From: Lobosporangium transversale
Taxonomy: Eukaryota > Mortierellomycota > Mortierellomycetes > Mortierellales > Mortierellaceae
NCBI RefSeq assembly: GCF_002105155.1
Contig: NW_019029011.1
Span: 186,001-250,000 of the forward strand
Direction: 5' to 3'
Length of the DNA: 64,000 bases
Below are positions 46,568 through 58,291 of the stretch, piece after piece. The notes under the pieces are model-generated. The model worked only from the letters and a program-made list of their open reading frames with translations, did not search any database and was not told the origin of the DNA. Both the position numbers and the translations under genes were made by a program. Positions within the stretch are counted from its first letter, which is position 1; each line of letters begins with the position of its first letter.

Positions 46568-47281
46568 ATTTAAGGCGAGAGGCGACAAGGTCAATCCGAC
46601 TGGGGGTTGGGCTCGTAGGTAAATGTTATGGGTCTTCCTGTAAGGCTTGGTGGTAGAGCGAGAGGAATAAGTGTTGTATAATAAATGAAGTAAACCAAAC
46701 TTACCTGAGAATCTGTCAAGCAGCGTATCCGATCTTAAGATCCTAGGTGCTAGTGGTGGCTGTCAGTGTCTTTATCACAATATGTCTTGTAATTCAATTT
46801 AAAATAGGCGATGCGAATCACCGTTCAATACTCTCCATGAGCTATGGGGCCTGGTGGCATGATCATATGTCCATCTTTTTAGAGAGTACAGCTCGCTTTC
46901 TCGAAAAAGAAACAAGATTGCTTTCCAATATATAACATGTGCAACAATACTAATGATTGCTGCAAACGTGCAACACATGGTCACTATTCAAATAATAATA
47001 TTCTTTTCGCCTTGGGCGTTTGATATATCAAAAAGAATACATAGAGCTCCAAATTGGACTCGACACCGTTATTCCATGAATAATATGCACTACATTCTCA
47101 CAATTACCATACAGCCTAGTGTAAGTGTCGACCCTCCGTGGGATATCAGGATGTTCTCTAATTGTCAACTTCTTTTTATCAGCTTAAAAATGTAAAATTC
47201 TTTCATGAACGCTATGATCGGAAGCTCTTCGGACCCTATGTGAAAAAAGGGTGTATGGAGTTAAAATACGTTCTACAGTTG

Positions 47282-48096
47282 CTATAAGATGAAGATACCA
47301 ATGGCAAAGGAGGAAGAAAGCAGGCAAGGTACCATCTTGAGTGATTCTAACATGGCTTGAAGCGGCTGCAACGCAACTGACGTCAATTCTCGCTCCGCCT
47401 CTTCCACCCTACTATTGGCTTCATGGACAGAGGAGGTAACTAATTCAATTAGAAGCTGGATCGTAAAGAATAGGAAATGAGCTGTCAGCAGACATTTAGA
47501 TATTGTGATTCTAGCGATGCAATGATCGGATAGCCAACCTACTGCCAATTCATCGATCTGTCTATACATTTGATCGAGTATGTCCACACTCTCCATTAGA
47601 TCCTTTGTCTGTCTATTGAGTGTTGGTATCTGTTCTTTGATCTACAAATGGAAAGAAGAAGCAGATTCATGAGTGATACAGAATCCATTAATGTATCTAT
47701 ATTCTAAGCAATGCTATTAAGGCGTACCTGACTGATCTCTGTCCGGACACCATCTATTTGAAGAGCTACTGTTTGAATTTGAGCCTGTGTTTCCTTGACC
47801 TATAATCAGAAAAGATAATCGAGTTATTTTCTCATACATGTAGACTTCATAATTTGCAAAGAGTATAATTTAAAAATCGTTACCGCTTTTGCAGAGAGGA
47901 ACTCTACGTTAAACTCTTTAGCCAATTCCTGTGCAGCAGCGTACATTGGTTCACAAAGCTTATCGCTGCTTTCATAATTAGCTTGAGAGAGTGCGTCGAT
48001 GTCCTGCTCTATTTCTAAAGTTTGTTCTCCTAACGATGGCTTCTGGCTCTTTCCACTATTGTTCATGATGTCACTGTCTGTCCTAAATGTATTCAT
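47282..48096 (-). CDS. Small coiled-coil protein, BLOC-1-subunit-like layout
   Basis: Four exons on the minus strand: 48096-47884, 47799-47728, 47641-47543, 47455-47282, all phase 0, giving 185 aa. The protein is almost entirely helical: QTLEIEQDIDALSQANYESS, VKETQAQIQTVALQIDGVRT, IKEQIPTLNRQTKDLMESVD, LDQMYRQIDELA, SSVHEANSRVEEAERELTSV. It ends with a hydrophobic MVPCLLSSSFAIGIFIL. Length, heptad character and small exons resemble subunits of BLOC-1 or similar endosomal adaptor complexes, but no signature is decisive, so this is only a suggestion. The terminal hydrophobic stretch could be a tail anchor. Clean phase-0 splicing supports a real gene. Divergent from DML1 with 158 bases between starts. 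Confidence 0.65.
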
Positions 48097-48254
48097 GAGA
48101 ACGAGAATGTGGCTGACATGGAAAGGCCTAAAAAAAATAAAAATAAATAAAATAAAGAGTATTTACTTTCTCCTTTCCTCATGAACTAGCAGACTTGAAG
48201 GCAAAGGATCGTGGACAAGGCACAAACCAAATAGAAAAGAAAACGGAATCTGTT
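48097..48254. promoter_or_regulatory. Short divergent promoter region coiled-coil gene/DML1
   Basis: Only 158 bases lie between the two start codons; a shared bidirectional promoter is the simplest reading. Confidence 0.45.
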
Positions 48255-50888
48255 ATGCATGAGATTGTTACTTTGCAATTTGGCCATTATGCCAATTTTG
48301 TTGGGACGCACTTCTGGAATACTCAGGTGTGAGAAAAGGATCAAAATACACGTTTTCTACTGGAGGTGTAAGCATTTACTTAAACCTCTATTTTAATCCG
48401 ATTAGGAGGCCCATTTCAACTATCAACCATCTGCTCAGGATAATGATGCTACTCCAGAACCTCTTGACCACGATTGTCTATACCGGACTGGAATAACGAA
48501 CAGAGGCACCGAAACATATACACCAAGAGCCATGATCTTTGATTTAAAAGGTAGCTGAGATCTGGTGAAGGATCTTAATGAATATGAGGAACAAGAGTGA
48601 TTGTGGCAATGGCTAAACTATTGATTACTGACTTTGTATTTTTGTGACTCAGGGGGCTTCGGCTCAATCAATAAGTATAGGTTGTATGAGTCAGAATCGG
48701 CTCTTGACCACTACGATCTGTCATGGTAAGTTGTATGAAGTAAACTGCTGAAGTAAAAACCATTTCGGCCACATTTGGTTGAAGTAAAATTGTTTTTTTC
48801 TTTTCTCATAGGGATCCTTCAAAGATGGAGACGTTTCAGGAGGAAGAATACTCCAAATCTGCCTATCAGAAGCACTTAGAGGAAGAAGAGATGGGCGTAG
48901 GTCTTTATTTCACTTCTAATGCAAAAAAAAAAAAAAAAAAAAAAAATCTCACTATATTTTCTTATTGCTTCATTGATTAACCTGACTATTAGATAACTAT
49001 GGAGGAAGGGGAAGACGATATAGAAATGAATGAAATCAAAACTTGGTCTAATTTCAGCCGCGTGTATTTTCATCCAAAATCCATGGTGAATGTCAGTGGA
49101 TATCAGTTAAACAGTGAATTTATGCCCTTTGACGTATTCTCATATGGACGATCAGCCTTTGTCGAGACCGAGAAGGTATCAAAAGACCGATGGAGGGCTT
49201 TCTCTTTATTATTGCTCCTGTTATTATGACAAAAACTTGCTAGAGATATGGACGCTCTGACCTTCCACATCCATGAATCCTTCTTATTTCTAGGAGAAGG
49301 AATCATACGACGAAAACTTTAGATTATTCACAGAAGAATGTGATCAGCTGCAAGTTACGTGAGAACAAATACGGAATAGGTCAAAAAAAAAAAAAAAAAA
49401 AAAAAAGAATTGAAAGAATTGAATTATTGATCATTGCGATACACATTTTTAATTCTATTATACTTATTACAGGGGTTTCAAGTCATGGCGGACATTCTAG
49501 ATGGCTGGGGCGGATTCGCCACCAGTTACCTTGAGCAATTGCGAGAGGATTTTCCAAAAGCTACCGTAGTCACCTATGGTCTGAGTGACAATCAGATGAG
49601 AAAAAGTTCCACCATGGTAAAAGACACGTACTTTATTCACTTGGGCTCAATGCAAATAAGCAATTGCTAAACTTTATACTTAAATGCTCTTTCTTTCTTA
49701 TATAATATATATTATTGTTAGAAAGAGAGCCAGATATCAGCTGTCAATGAAGTGTTATCAATGACTAACCTTTCAGGCTTGTCGTCGTTTTATATTCCTA
49801 TTCGTGCCCCAAGTCTGTCTACAGTTGATACAACCGAATGGTCAAAATATATTCAGTTTGATGTAAGTAAAAATTTTGCAATTGATGATGAGAGATCTTT
49901 TATTTAATGATGATAATATACCATAGTAATTTTTTCTATTTTTTTTTTTTTTTTTTTTTTTTTGTAGCCTTCAAGTCGATATCATACAAGTGCCATCATC
50001 TCAGCGGGTATAGACTCTGCACTCCTACCATGCAGACTGCGCCACAACGTAATTCATATGCCAGATCTTGTGGGCTTGCTAAACTGGAGGAATATCACGA
50101 CTATCGGTACACTGTCCGTGGCGTTGCCCTTTCCTTTTGGCGCAGCGACGTTGCCTCGATTGATAGGTCCGCATTCGCCACTTTTAGATCTATCCTCATG
50201 GAAAATGAATTTAGTAAGTGATATAAGGAAAGAAATAATAATATGCTGCATTGTATTTCATAACTTAACAACCTTTCCCATCCAAATTTGAAAGGTTGAT
50301 AAGGCCTTTTCTCACTCTCTAGTATTACGAGGACTTGAAATGAATCAATTTACTAAATATACCACTGGGTAAGTTTTCTTCTTTCTATTAAGTAGTCTAA
50401 ATGCAAATTTATGCATCTTAATTCAGAACTACCCTGCTAATTGTAAATATATTCAACTTCTAGTACTCAGAGGGCCCCAAACGAACTTGTAGAAGAGCTG
50501 CTAGGCACATTACCGATTGGAAAGTCACTGAGTGACTCAAGGTGAACAGCTAAGAACCGGAGATGATGGTTTTATGTTCCTTTCTTTTGTGATTAGTTGG
50601 TTACAGTATCCATTGATAGTGTAGTCTTTTTTTTTTTTTTTTTTTTTTTTTCCTTTATTACAGGACCATTACGGCACTGAAGTATCCCATACCAACATCA
50701 TATCCTCGCTTTTTCAAAGGATTGACCCTTGATGGTTACCTGGAGACAGAGTAAGCTACTCTAAACATGCAATACAACATCATGCCAACAGTTTAATTCA
50801 GAATTTTCAAACTCATTTCTATCTTCTTCCTCTTCTGGACACCAGTAATTACTCGTCTAACATCCGTCCAGATGGAACAAGTAAAGGT

Positions 50889-50924
<36 letters not shown>

Positions 50925-51183
50925 ATCAAAAGAGTCTCACTCATAGAGTTCTATTTATGCTTTTTTACTTTTTAAATCAGTCAACTCAATGCCAACTCTC
51001 ACAAGGCTGGCGGCATCCAGCACCACGCGCTGGCAACTACAGATGCTTTCAAATTCTGTCAAAAAAATTGACTGGCGTCTGTTGCCGCAATTTCAGTTGG
51101 ATGGGCCTGGCAGCGTTTGTAGTGAAGAGTTTACAGAAGCCAAGGAGATTATCTTGGATATGTACGACATTTACAACGAATAA
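48255..51183 (+). CDS. DML1: DML1/Misato, tubulin-like mitochondrial inheritance protein
   Basis: Tubulin/FtsZ-related protein linked to mitochondrial distribution and partitioning. Fourteen exons: 48255-48326, 48406-48550, 48653-48725, 48812-48896, 48993-49175, 49294-49353, 49473-49616, 49722-49862, 49968-50213, 50295-50368, 50464-50541, 50664-50750, 50846-50886, 50981-51183. Every junction keeps phase; total 543 aa. The start MHEIVTLQFGHYANFVGTHF is the Misato version of the tubulin ITLQxGxxGNxxG segment. Others: PRAMIFDLKGGFGSINKYRL, FHPKSMVNVSGY, GFQVMADILDGWGGFATSYL and ISAGIDSALLPCRLRHNVIH. The closing MPTLTRLAASSTTRWQLQML includes the LAASS motif. Many introns carry A or T runs of 20-33 bases. 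Convergent with the Rad2-like gene, 117 bases apart. Confidence 0.92.
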
Positions 51184-51300
51184 AAGCAATAAAAACCTTT
51201 TAGTGTCCTCAGTCTCTCCACCTCTCCGCGTGCAAATTAAACCTTCAATTATCCAGCTATATTTTATTGGTACTGATGTGCTTAGGGTGTTTTACTGAGT

Positions 51301-53858
51301 CTAGAATACTGATTCTGATTCCTTAAAAGGATCTGCGCCCAAGACACAAGACATGGGCGGCCGCCTCAATCCGCTGTCATTGCTGCTAGTGCCATTTTCA
51401 AGCATCTCGGTCGAGCTCTCATTGAGCAAGTCTCTTTTAACCTCATCGGGATCAATTTCATATTTTGACAGCAGCTCTTGCAATAATGACAGTTGCTCTG
51501 ACTTTGCTTGATAAGACTCAGGGCCTTGTGGGATGACAGGAACTCTATCAAAGACACGGCGCGCGCGGTCATAAAAAAAATCTGGTCGAGGTTTGTATTC
51601 GGCATTAGCCATAATAGACTCAATACTGCCGTAGTATTGGATCAATTTCACAGCCCTATTCGGTCCGATCCCCTCTATTGTCTGATAGGACAGGAGTCAA
51701 AAAAAAAAAAAAGATTATTATTAGATTATGTCAGATATTATACACTTTTCTAAATATACTCGACTTACACCTGAGAAATCGGTGCCGCATAGAATGCACA
51801 AGTCCCGGAATGCATCACGATTAATCCCAAGGCTCTCATGCGCAACACGTGGATTGATTTCAATGATATCTTTAGCACTACCAGGAGCGACCTGTCGTAA
51901 CAAGATTCCATTGCCAAAGACCGCTGTGTCAGTATCCTCACTGACTGAAGCATCTGCCCAGCCTTGAGTGGTCAACTGTGCGCAGATAGCTTCGGCCTCT
52001 GCTCCCTCAGCCTGGATTACTGGTTGGCCCATTGCTTGTAGTAACAACTGGCAGGACGCTACCAATGGCCATGTAACGCGCAAAGTGCGGCGCTCAAGTG
52101 TCATGAACAGTGTTTGATGGGATGAGAGGACCTCTTTAATCGTAGACGGTAGATCTTGTCGAGTCTCACTCAATGTCTCGTCCACTTTCGTAGTGTCCTC
52201 TAAGTCATCAGTCTCGCATAGCATCCCTGTTGGTTCACTCGGCCATACTGCTTGCTCATCGGCAGTCAAGTTTTCCATGAGTGGCTCCCCTATAATAGGC
52301 TCTAGGTCACTAGTCAAAGATTCCTTCCCATCAAGCCGCTCAATATCCCCTTCAAAGAGATTTGCCCTATCCGATCTACTGCTTTCTTCCTGCAGTGTCC
52401 CCGATGATATAAGTCTCGATTTTGAATCCGGTAGAAGACTTGTGGATCCGTCTTCATTTTTCACTGATTTATCCATGATCAATGGGATTTGTGAAATAGG
52501 TGGATCTGTCTTTCTTTTATCTTGGAATAGAAGCGCTTCCTTGATATCTTTCACCAGCTTATGTTCCAATTCATCTAAAGCTTTCTGTCTTTTTGTCGAG
52601 TACTGAACTAACTCCTCTGTGCTTGATATGTTAAGACTACTCTCCATATTTTCTACATACTTTAGTAGACCTTCATGGATTTTCTTGTGAATTTCAGCCT
52701 CTGAGAGAGGGCCAAAGAGGTCGGCGAAATCAAAAATCTCTTTCACGCTGAGCTGACTTATCGGAGGTAATTCTTCTATTGGTGCTTGGGTTGGCACTAA
52801 AGGCTGTGGGCCACCAGCATCCCGTGTGTCCTGAGCGGTGTTGTTGTCTTCGTTGCTGGTGTCCGCTAGATCATGCATCACATCCAAGCCTCGTGTTGTC
52901 TCAAAATTTAGCTCTAACTGCCCTAACGTATCCAAATCAGACGCGAAGGAATCAGTCTGATCATTTTCGTGTTCTGTAATACTGTCGCCCAAAATTATTG
53001 CGTCATGGGCAAGTAACCCTTCAAAATGAGCCAGATGCGAATCAAGTTTACGTAGGTCTTCTTCTGTGAACTCAGGTATATGCCATGAGGGATCATTCTC
53101 AAGATTTTCGCTATGAACATTGAAAATATCAGGGAGAGAGCTTGGGTTGGACAATGTGGATTGAGATTGAGCAGGCAGTAGGCCGTATTCCCTCAAAGCT
53201 TCGTTGGAATTTTTTGCCATGGCCAAGGGTGGTATCGGTAGTGATAATATGACTTCTTCTAACGGTAGTTGCCTCATAACTTCCTTCTGGTTATATTGAT
53301 TTTCGTGGAGAGGAGTCTTTTGTGGCTTTAACCCTTGAAGGATCGATGACGCTCGCTCCGGAGTGATTGCTTGTAGAAGTTTTGCGGGGCCCTTGAGGCC
53401 CTTCAACCGCGATTTTCGGACCTTTTCGAGCTTGAAGGAACGTTCTACTTTTTGTTTCATCTGGGCTCGACGTTGAATCTCACGTTGTTTCTCTACAATG
53501 CGATCTGGACCATCAAAGACGAATATAGGCTTAATACCATGTATCTGAAGGTATACACAGAGCTTGTACACGCCGCGTTGCACGCGTGCTGGGTGTGGAT
53601 CTAATCCATAGACTGAGGGTGTAATGCAGGAATATTTACTCGTATAAATAAATATGATAGTAAAGTCTACCATTATCCTATTTATCCCCTAAAAAAGATA
53701 AAATAAGATAAAAAATAAAAAGCAATCCTACTAAAGCGGTTGAGGTAACAGCTGACGTCGACAGCAAGTGTTTTGCCTTTGTAGCGGGAGATGTGATATC
53801 TGCCGACAGAATGAGGCGCTAAACGTTCCAATAGTGCAGTCAGGCCCTTTACACCCAT
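51301..53858 (-). CDS. Rad2/XPG-family structure-specific nuclease
   Basis: FEN1/XPG superfamily 5' nuclease, presumably in DNA repair or replication. Exons on the minus strand: 53858-53732, 53612-51769, 51681-51301 (783 aa). N-domain: MGVKGLTALLERLAPHSVGR, KGKTLAVDVSCYLNRFIYGL, KLCVYLQIHGIKPIFVFDGP. A Ser/Asp/Glu-rich spacer of about 450 residues follows. The I-domain has IQAEGAEAEAICAQL, ASVSEDTDTAVFG and CGTDFSGTIEGIGPNRAVKL (the GxDY-like site plus helix-hairpin-helix). Conserved acidic metal ligands are present, so it should be active. The long spacer is XPG/Rad2-like, but the protein is shorter than XPG (about 1190 aa) and its C-terminus lacks an obvious PCNA box; I cannot say whether it is the true Rad2. 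Exon 2 must end at GGT (donor GTAAGT) to keep the TIEGIGP motif. Confidence 0.83.
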
Positions 53859-54169
53859 ATGATCTGATGTCTATCAATATACAGAAAAAGGAAAAGCAAA
53901 AGGAAGGAAGATATGATGATAGGGCAAGCTAGGGGAAGTGACAAGAAAGAGGATTAACGTGGCGGCAATAGAGACAAAGCGAAGAAGTACGAGGTATTAA
54001 AAAGACCTATTCGCAGAGCTGGGAATTATCAATAGATGCTGATATGCAAGTCACTTAAATCAATATTGGTGGCGTAGATCGCCATAGTAAGAAAAATAAA
54101 AAATCCCCTTTTTTGGATTTCTCTTTCGATTGACCATCAGTACAGGACATTCAACATTCAGACACAAGC
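53859..54169. promoter_or_regulatory. Divergent promoter region Rad2-like/MEF2
   Basis: 311 bases between two divergent starts; purine-rich toward the nuclease gene, with T-rich and C/T tracts before MEF2. No named site was recognised. Confidence 0.45.
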
Positions 54170-57027
54170 ATGCTCATTCCTTCCTCAGTAGCCTCCTGCG
54201 TGATTCTTGGAGGACGTAGGGGGAACATTCCATTTTCAGGATTCATTACAAATGTGAGTTCTAGATTAGCAGTATCGACTAGAAAAACAGCAGCTCGTTC
54301 CTTTAAACCGTTAAAGTCAACTCGATGGTACAGTTCACATGGTACGTGTGCCTGTTTGCGTTATATTAAACCGAGCGAACAGGGGCTTTCATTTGATCCA
54401 TAACTACTACTCAACACTAAAACTTAAAAACCTCAGCGCACAAGACAGATATTGCCATCAAAAATTGCAGGAATATCGGGATTATTGCCCACATTGATGC
54501 AGGAAAGACAACTACCACAGAACGCATGCTACACTACGCAGGATTCACTCATAAGATTGGTGGTATGTCCTTGAAATAGCTCCCTTTTTATTTTGATCTC
54601 CTATCAAACTTTCGGCTTCATGGATAGAATCGCTTTTGAACAGGTATTTTCCTTATTTTGGTTTCATCAGATGTTGATAGCGGGGATACCATTATGGATT
54701 ATATGAAGCAAGAGCGCGACCGTGGAATCACCATTACATCAGCAGCCATCACATTTGGCTGGAAGGACCACCGAATCAACTTGATCGATACTCCAGGCCA
54801 CGTTGATTTTACGATCGAAGTTGAGCGCTCCATTCGTGTACTTGACGGTGCAGTTACTATCTTGGATGCTGTAGCGGGTGTGGAAGCGCAAACAGAGACT
54901 GTTTGGCAGCAGGCAGCTCGACATGGGATCCCGCGGATAGCATTTATTAACAAAATGGATCGTGCCGGTGCAGGATTTGGTAGAACAGTACGAGAAATGA
55001 GAACACGACTAGGATGTAAACCCGTTGTCTTGCAGATACCGTTTATGGAATCACCTACTGGTGCTGGAGCTGCAGCTAGCGACGCTGAATTCGCAGGTAT
55101 TGTAGATATCCTCTCAATGGAGATTCTTAGGTGGGACTCAAAATCTAAAGGAGCTAAAGTCACAAAGTCACCCCTTGATGCCTCCTATCCCGACCAGGAC
55201 CTATATCAGGAGGCAATCAGGGCTCGTATTGCACTTGTAGAACAGCTCTCTGCACTGGATGAGAGGATTATTGAGCTTTTCTTAACATTGGAGGATCACA
55301 TGGCGGTTGAATCCAGGGATCTACAGGCATCCATCCGTAGATTGACCTTGTCTTCGATAATCGTACCTGTACTTTGCGGCGCAAGCTTCAGAAATATTGG
55401 CGTCCAGCCTCTTATGGATTCTGTTGTCGATTATCTCCCTTCTCCTGATGAACGTCCTGCACCATCAGCTCGTATGCCAGATGGAAAAATGGTTGAAATC
55501 GGAACTGGAGGGTTGAAAGAGAGGCTCTGTGCGCTTGCGTTCAAAGTGATTCATGACGCACGGAGAGGACCTATGGTATTTGTTCGCGTATACGCTGGCC
55601 AATTGAATGAAAGAGTGCAACTCTGGAACAGCACTGCACATACCAAAGAGCGAGCCAATAAATTATTACAGATGTACGCTATGGATGTAGAAGAGATCCC
55701 ATATATCACTAAGGGCAACATTGGTGTGGTTTTGGGGCTCAAAGATACGAGGACAGGAGACACCCTTCTGGACGCACATGATCCTCGTAAAGGAATGACA
55801 TTAAGTGGTATCAAGGTTCCATCTCCTGTATTCTTTGCCAGTGTGGAGCCCATGTCAACTTCGGACGAAAAGCCAGTTGAGGAAGCAATCAAGGCTCTAA
55901 TCCGTGAAGATCCTTCGTTAGGAGTGCGTGTAGATGAAGAAACTGGCCAGACTCTACTTGGTGGAATGGGGGAATTGCACCTTGAGATAGCGCAGGAGAG
56001 ATTGTTGAGTGACTTCAAGGTCAAGGCTGAGATGGGACGAATGCGTATCTCGTTTAAAGAGACTATGCGTGGGGCGGGAGTCGTATCAGAGGTTCCTAAA
56101 TGGGAATATGATCGTGAAGTTTTGGGGAAACGAGGGCGTGCACGTGTTGGTGTGTCTGTAGAGAGACTTGATCAACTTGATGATGCCTCAAATGCTTCCT
56201 TTTCCTCCTTGCCCATGTCGGAAAACAGTAGTGATACTCAACCTATTAGACTTGAAGAGCATGATGGTAATAAGATCTTTATTTCGCTCACAGAGCGGAC
56301 ACCCAGTACAGATGAAGCAGGTGCACAGGCCGCTGCTGAAAAGGCAACCCTCTCTGGTTCGGTTATTCCCTCAGGGTCTACGGACCTTCCGCTTTCCGTT
56401 CTGAAGAATGCTATTAGAAATGGTGTTCTATCGGCACTTTCTCGTGGACCACTTTTGGGCTACGCACAGACGCATCTGAAAGTACGATTGACCGCTTTGC
56501 ACTTGTACGGCGCAGACTCTACTCCTGCAGCCATTTCGTCCTGCGTATCTACAGCGGTCACAGAGGCGATCCGTCTAGGAGGCAATTCTTCTGTAGGAGT
56601 GAACGAGAATAACTCTGTGTTGTTGGAGCCGATCATGGATGTCCGAGTCGAAGTGGCAGAGAAGGATGTTGGAACGGTTATTGGAGACATCAGCGGTACA
56701 AGGCGAGGCCGTGTACTGAGTCTAGATGGTCATAGTCCAGATCATCAAACGATTGAGGACGAGAGTGAATTCCAGCTCTATGCACCACCTGATTCAACCT
56801 TCACTACAGACAGCTCTATTCCTTCTTCATCGTCACCATCCATTACTACAATGACAAGTCGTAGGGCTATTCGGGCTCAAGTACCTTTGTCATCCATGCT
56901 TGGCTATGATGCTGCATTGCGTGGATTGACGGGTGGCACAGGCAAGTTTGTGATGGAGGTGATTGGTTATGGTGAGATGGATCTTGACCGGCAGCGCGAG
57001 CTGGTTAAGGAAGTGCGAGGAGGATAG
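54170..57027 (+). CDS. MEF2: Mitochondrial elongation factor G2 (ribosome-recycling GTPase)
   Basis: EF-G2mt/GFM2: with the recycling factor it splits mitochondrial ribosomes after termination. Exons: 54170-54341, 54437-54562, 54671-57027 (884 aa). Residues 1-57 are basic and Ser/Arg-rich without acidic residues ([20 protein letters not shown]), a mitochondrial presequence. GTPase motifs: [20 protein letters not shown] (G1), [14 protein letters not shown] (G2), [19 protein letters not shown] (G3), FINKMDRAG (G4). Domain II follows ([20 protein letters not shown]), then domain III ([20 protein letters not shown]), domain IV ([20 protein letters not shown]) and domain V ([20 protein letters not shown]). 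Two Ser/Thr/Pro-rich insertions (about residues 550-620 and 800-830) make it longer than yeast Mef2 (about 820). The symbol is chosen over MEF1 on the domain IV sequence and inserts. Confidence 0.9.
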
Positions 57028-57380
57028 AATATTAGACAAGCTTGACCAAATTGAAATAACAGGGAAATATGCAAGTCTGTTGTATCGCCATGGGCGGTGT
57101 CATCCTGTGTCATTCCCAACTCAACCTTAAATGATGCGAAATATTTGGTGGCAAGGCACAACAACTTGTCTATTTGTACCATTACACCTACATGAAAAAC
57201 TGGCATGAGTCAACGCTGATATTTGTACAACAGTGGAGAAATCGATCATGAACCTGCTCTGTCACCAAACACTTTTTCTTAAAAGCAGGAATCAAACCTT
57301 CAGATTTCGATATAAAAATCTTTTTTTTTTTTATTCTCATCATTAATTGATATACTTTCAATTTTACCTGTTGTTGTTAC
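57028..57380. other. Intergenic region MEF2/AIG2-like
   Basis: 353 bases between two plus-strand genes, with a T tract just before the downstream leader. Nothing else was seen. Confidence 0.4.
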
Positions 57381-58018
57381 ATGGATACTACGGTCATGGA
57401 AATCAACTCTAACGTTCCTGTCAGAAATGCTCCGCCTTGTTTTTTCTATGGCTCTCTCATGGAGTCCAATGTCCTCAATGCTGTCACACGACCAAAACCC
57501 GATGCTGAGCTATTTAGTGCGCGTGCTTCCATCAAGGTATTTTTTTTTTTATGTAGAGGATTTCTATGGGAACCAGGAAGGATCTGAAACCGATATGTCT
57601 CTACTTGCAGGGTTATACCAGATACACATATCATAACCAGCCATTTCCTGGAATGATCCCGTCAGACGATGCAGAAGAGATCGTTGAAGGCCTCTTGGTA
57701 TTTGGTCACTCGGACCTCGAACGTCATCGCCTAGACCAATTTGAAGGGCCTGAATACCCCCGTATTGTATGTTCTGTCACTGTCCATGAAAAAGTCCCCG
57801 CCAGGTTTACGATCAACAAGCTCAACGACTACGAACCCGAGACGGTCATGGATGCTTTTGTGTATGTTTTCAAGGGACCCATCGAGCATCTGGATTTGAA
57901 GAGGCCCTGGGATTACGAAGCATTCAAACAAGAGCATGTTTTGGCCTGGATGACAGCTGATGCCACCTTCAAGAGCATGGTAGAACGTACAGAAAATAGA
58001 ATTCTTTTACAAAGCTAA
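57381..58018 (+). CDS. AIG2-like gamma-glutamylcyclotransferase-fold protein
   Basis: Member of the GGCT/AIG2 (BtrG-like) fold, which cyclises gamma-glutamyl amines with release of 5-oxoproline; the actual substrate is unknown. Exons: 57381-57536 and 57611-58018 (187 aa), phase 0. Strand 1 and binding loop: PPCFFYGSLMESNVLNAVTR (family: VYGTLM). The middle has GYTRYTYHNQPFPGMIPSDD and VEGLLVFGHSDLERHRLDQF. The catalytic Glu sits in DQFEGPEYPRIVCSVTV. Next DAFVYVFKGPIEHLDLKRPW and the helical end DYEAFKQEHVLAWM. Length is typical for fungal and plant AIG2-like proteins. Tandem to MEF2. Confidence 0.87.
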
Positions 58019-58291
58019 ATAAAGAGGGAGCATAACATTCAAAACCATGTCTATATTTTCTATATTTTCTTTTTCCTATTCTAGCGTGTTACTTTACATA
58101 TTTGTAAAAAGATGCATAGTAAGGGAAAAATAAAATAAATACAAAAATAAAGCAAAAGTCAAATATTTAATAATTAAAAACAAAATAGAAAGCAGTGTTG
58201 TACAGAATTTTATGATACAAAGAAAAGGAAGCAGAATAGAATAAAGGATCGATGTTTATATGATTGGCAGACTTCCACTTGCATTAATTGT

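Larger units (their letters stand above)
46489..47281. other. Intergenic region upstream of SHE4
   Basis: About 790 bases. The first ~80 hold the SHE4 control sites; the rest is AT-rich with short unsupported frames. Confidence 0.4.

Noticed and set aside
51769-51773. Donor two bases earlier (GTGTAA) in the Rad2-like gene
   Set aside because: It breaks the phase before the conserved TIEGIGP motif; the GTAAGT donor keeps it.
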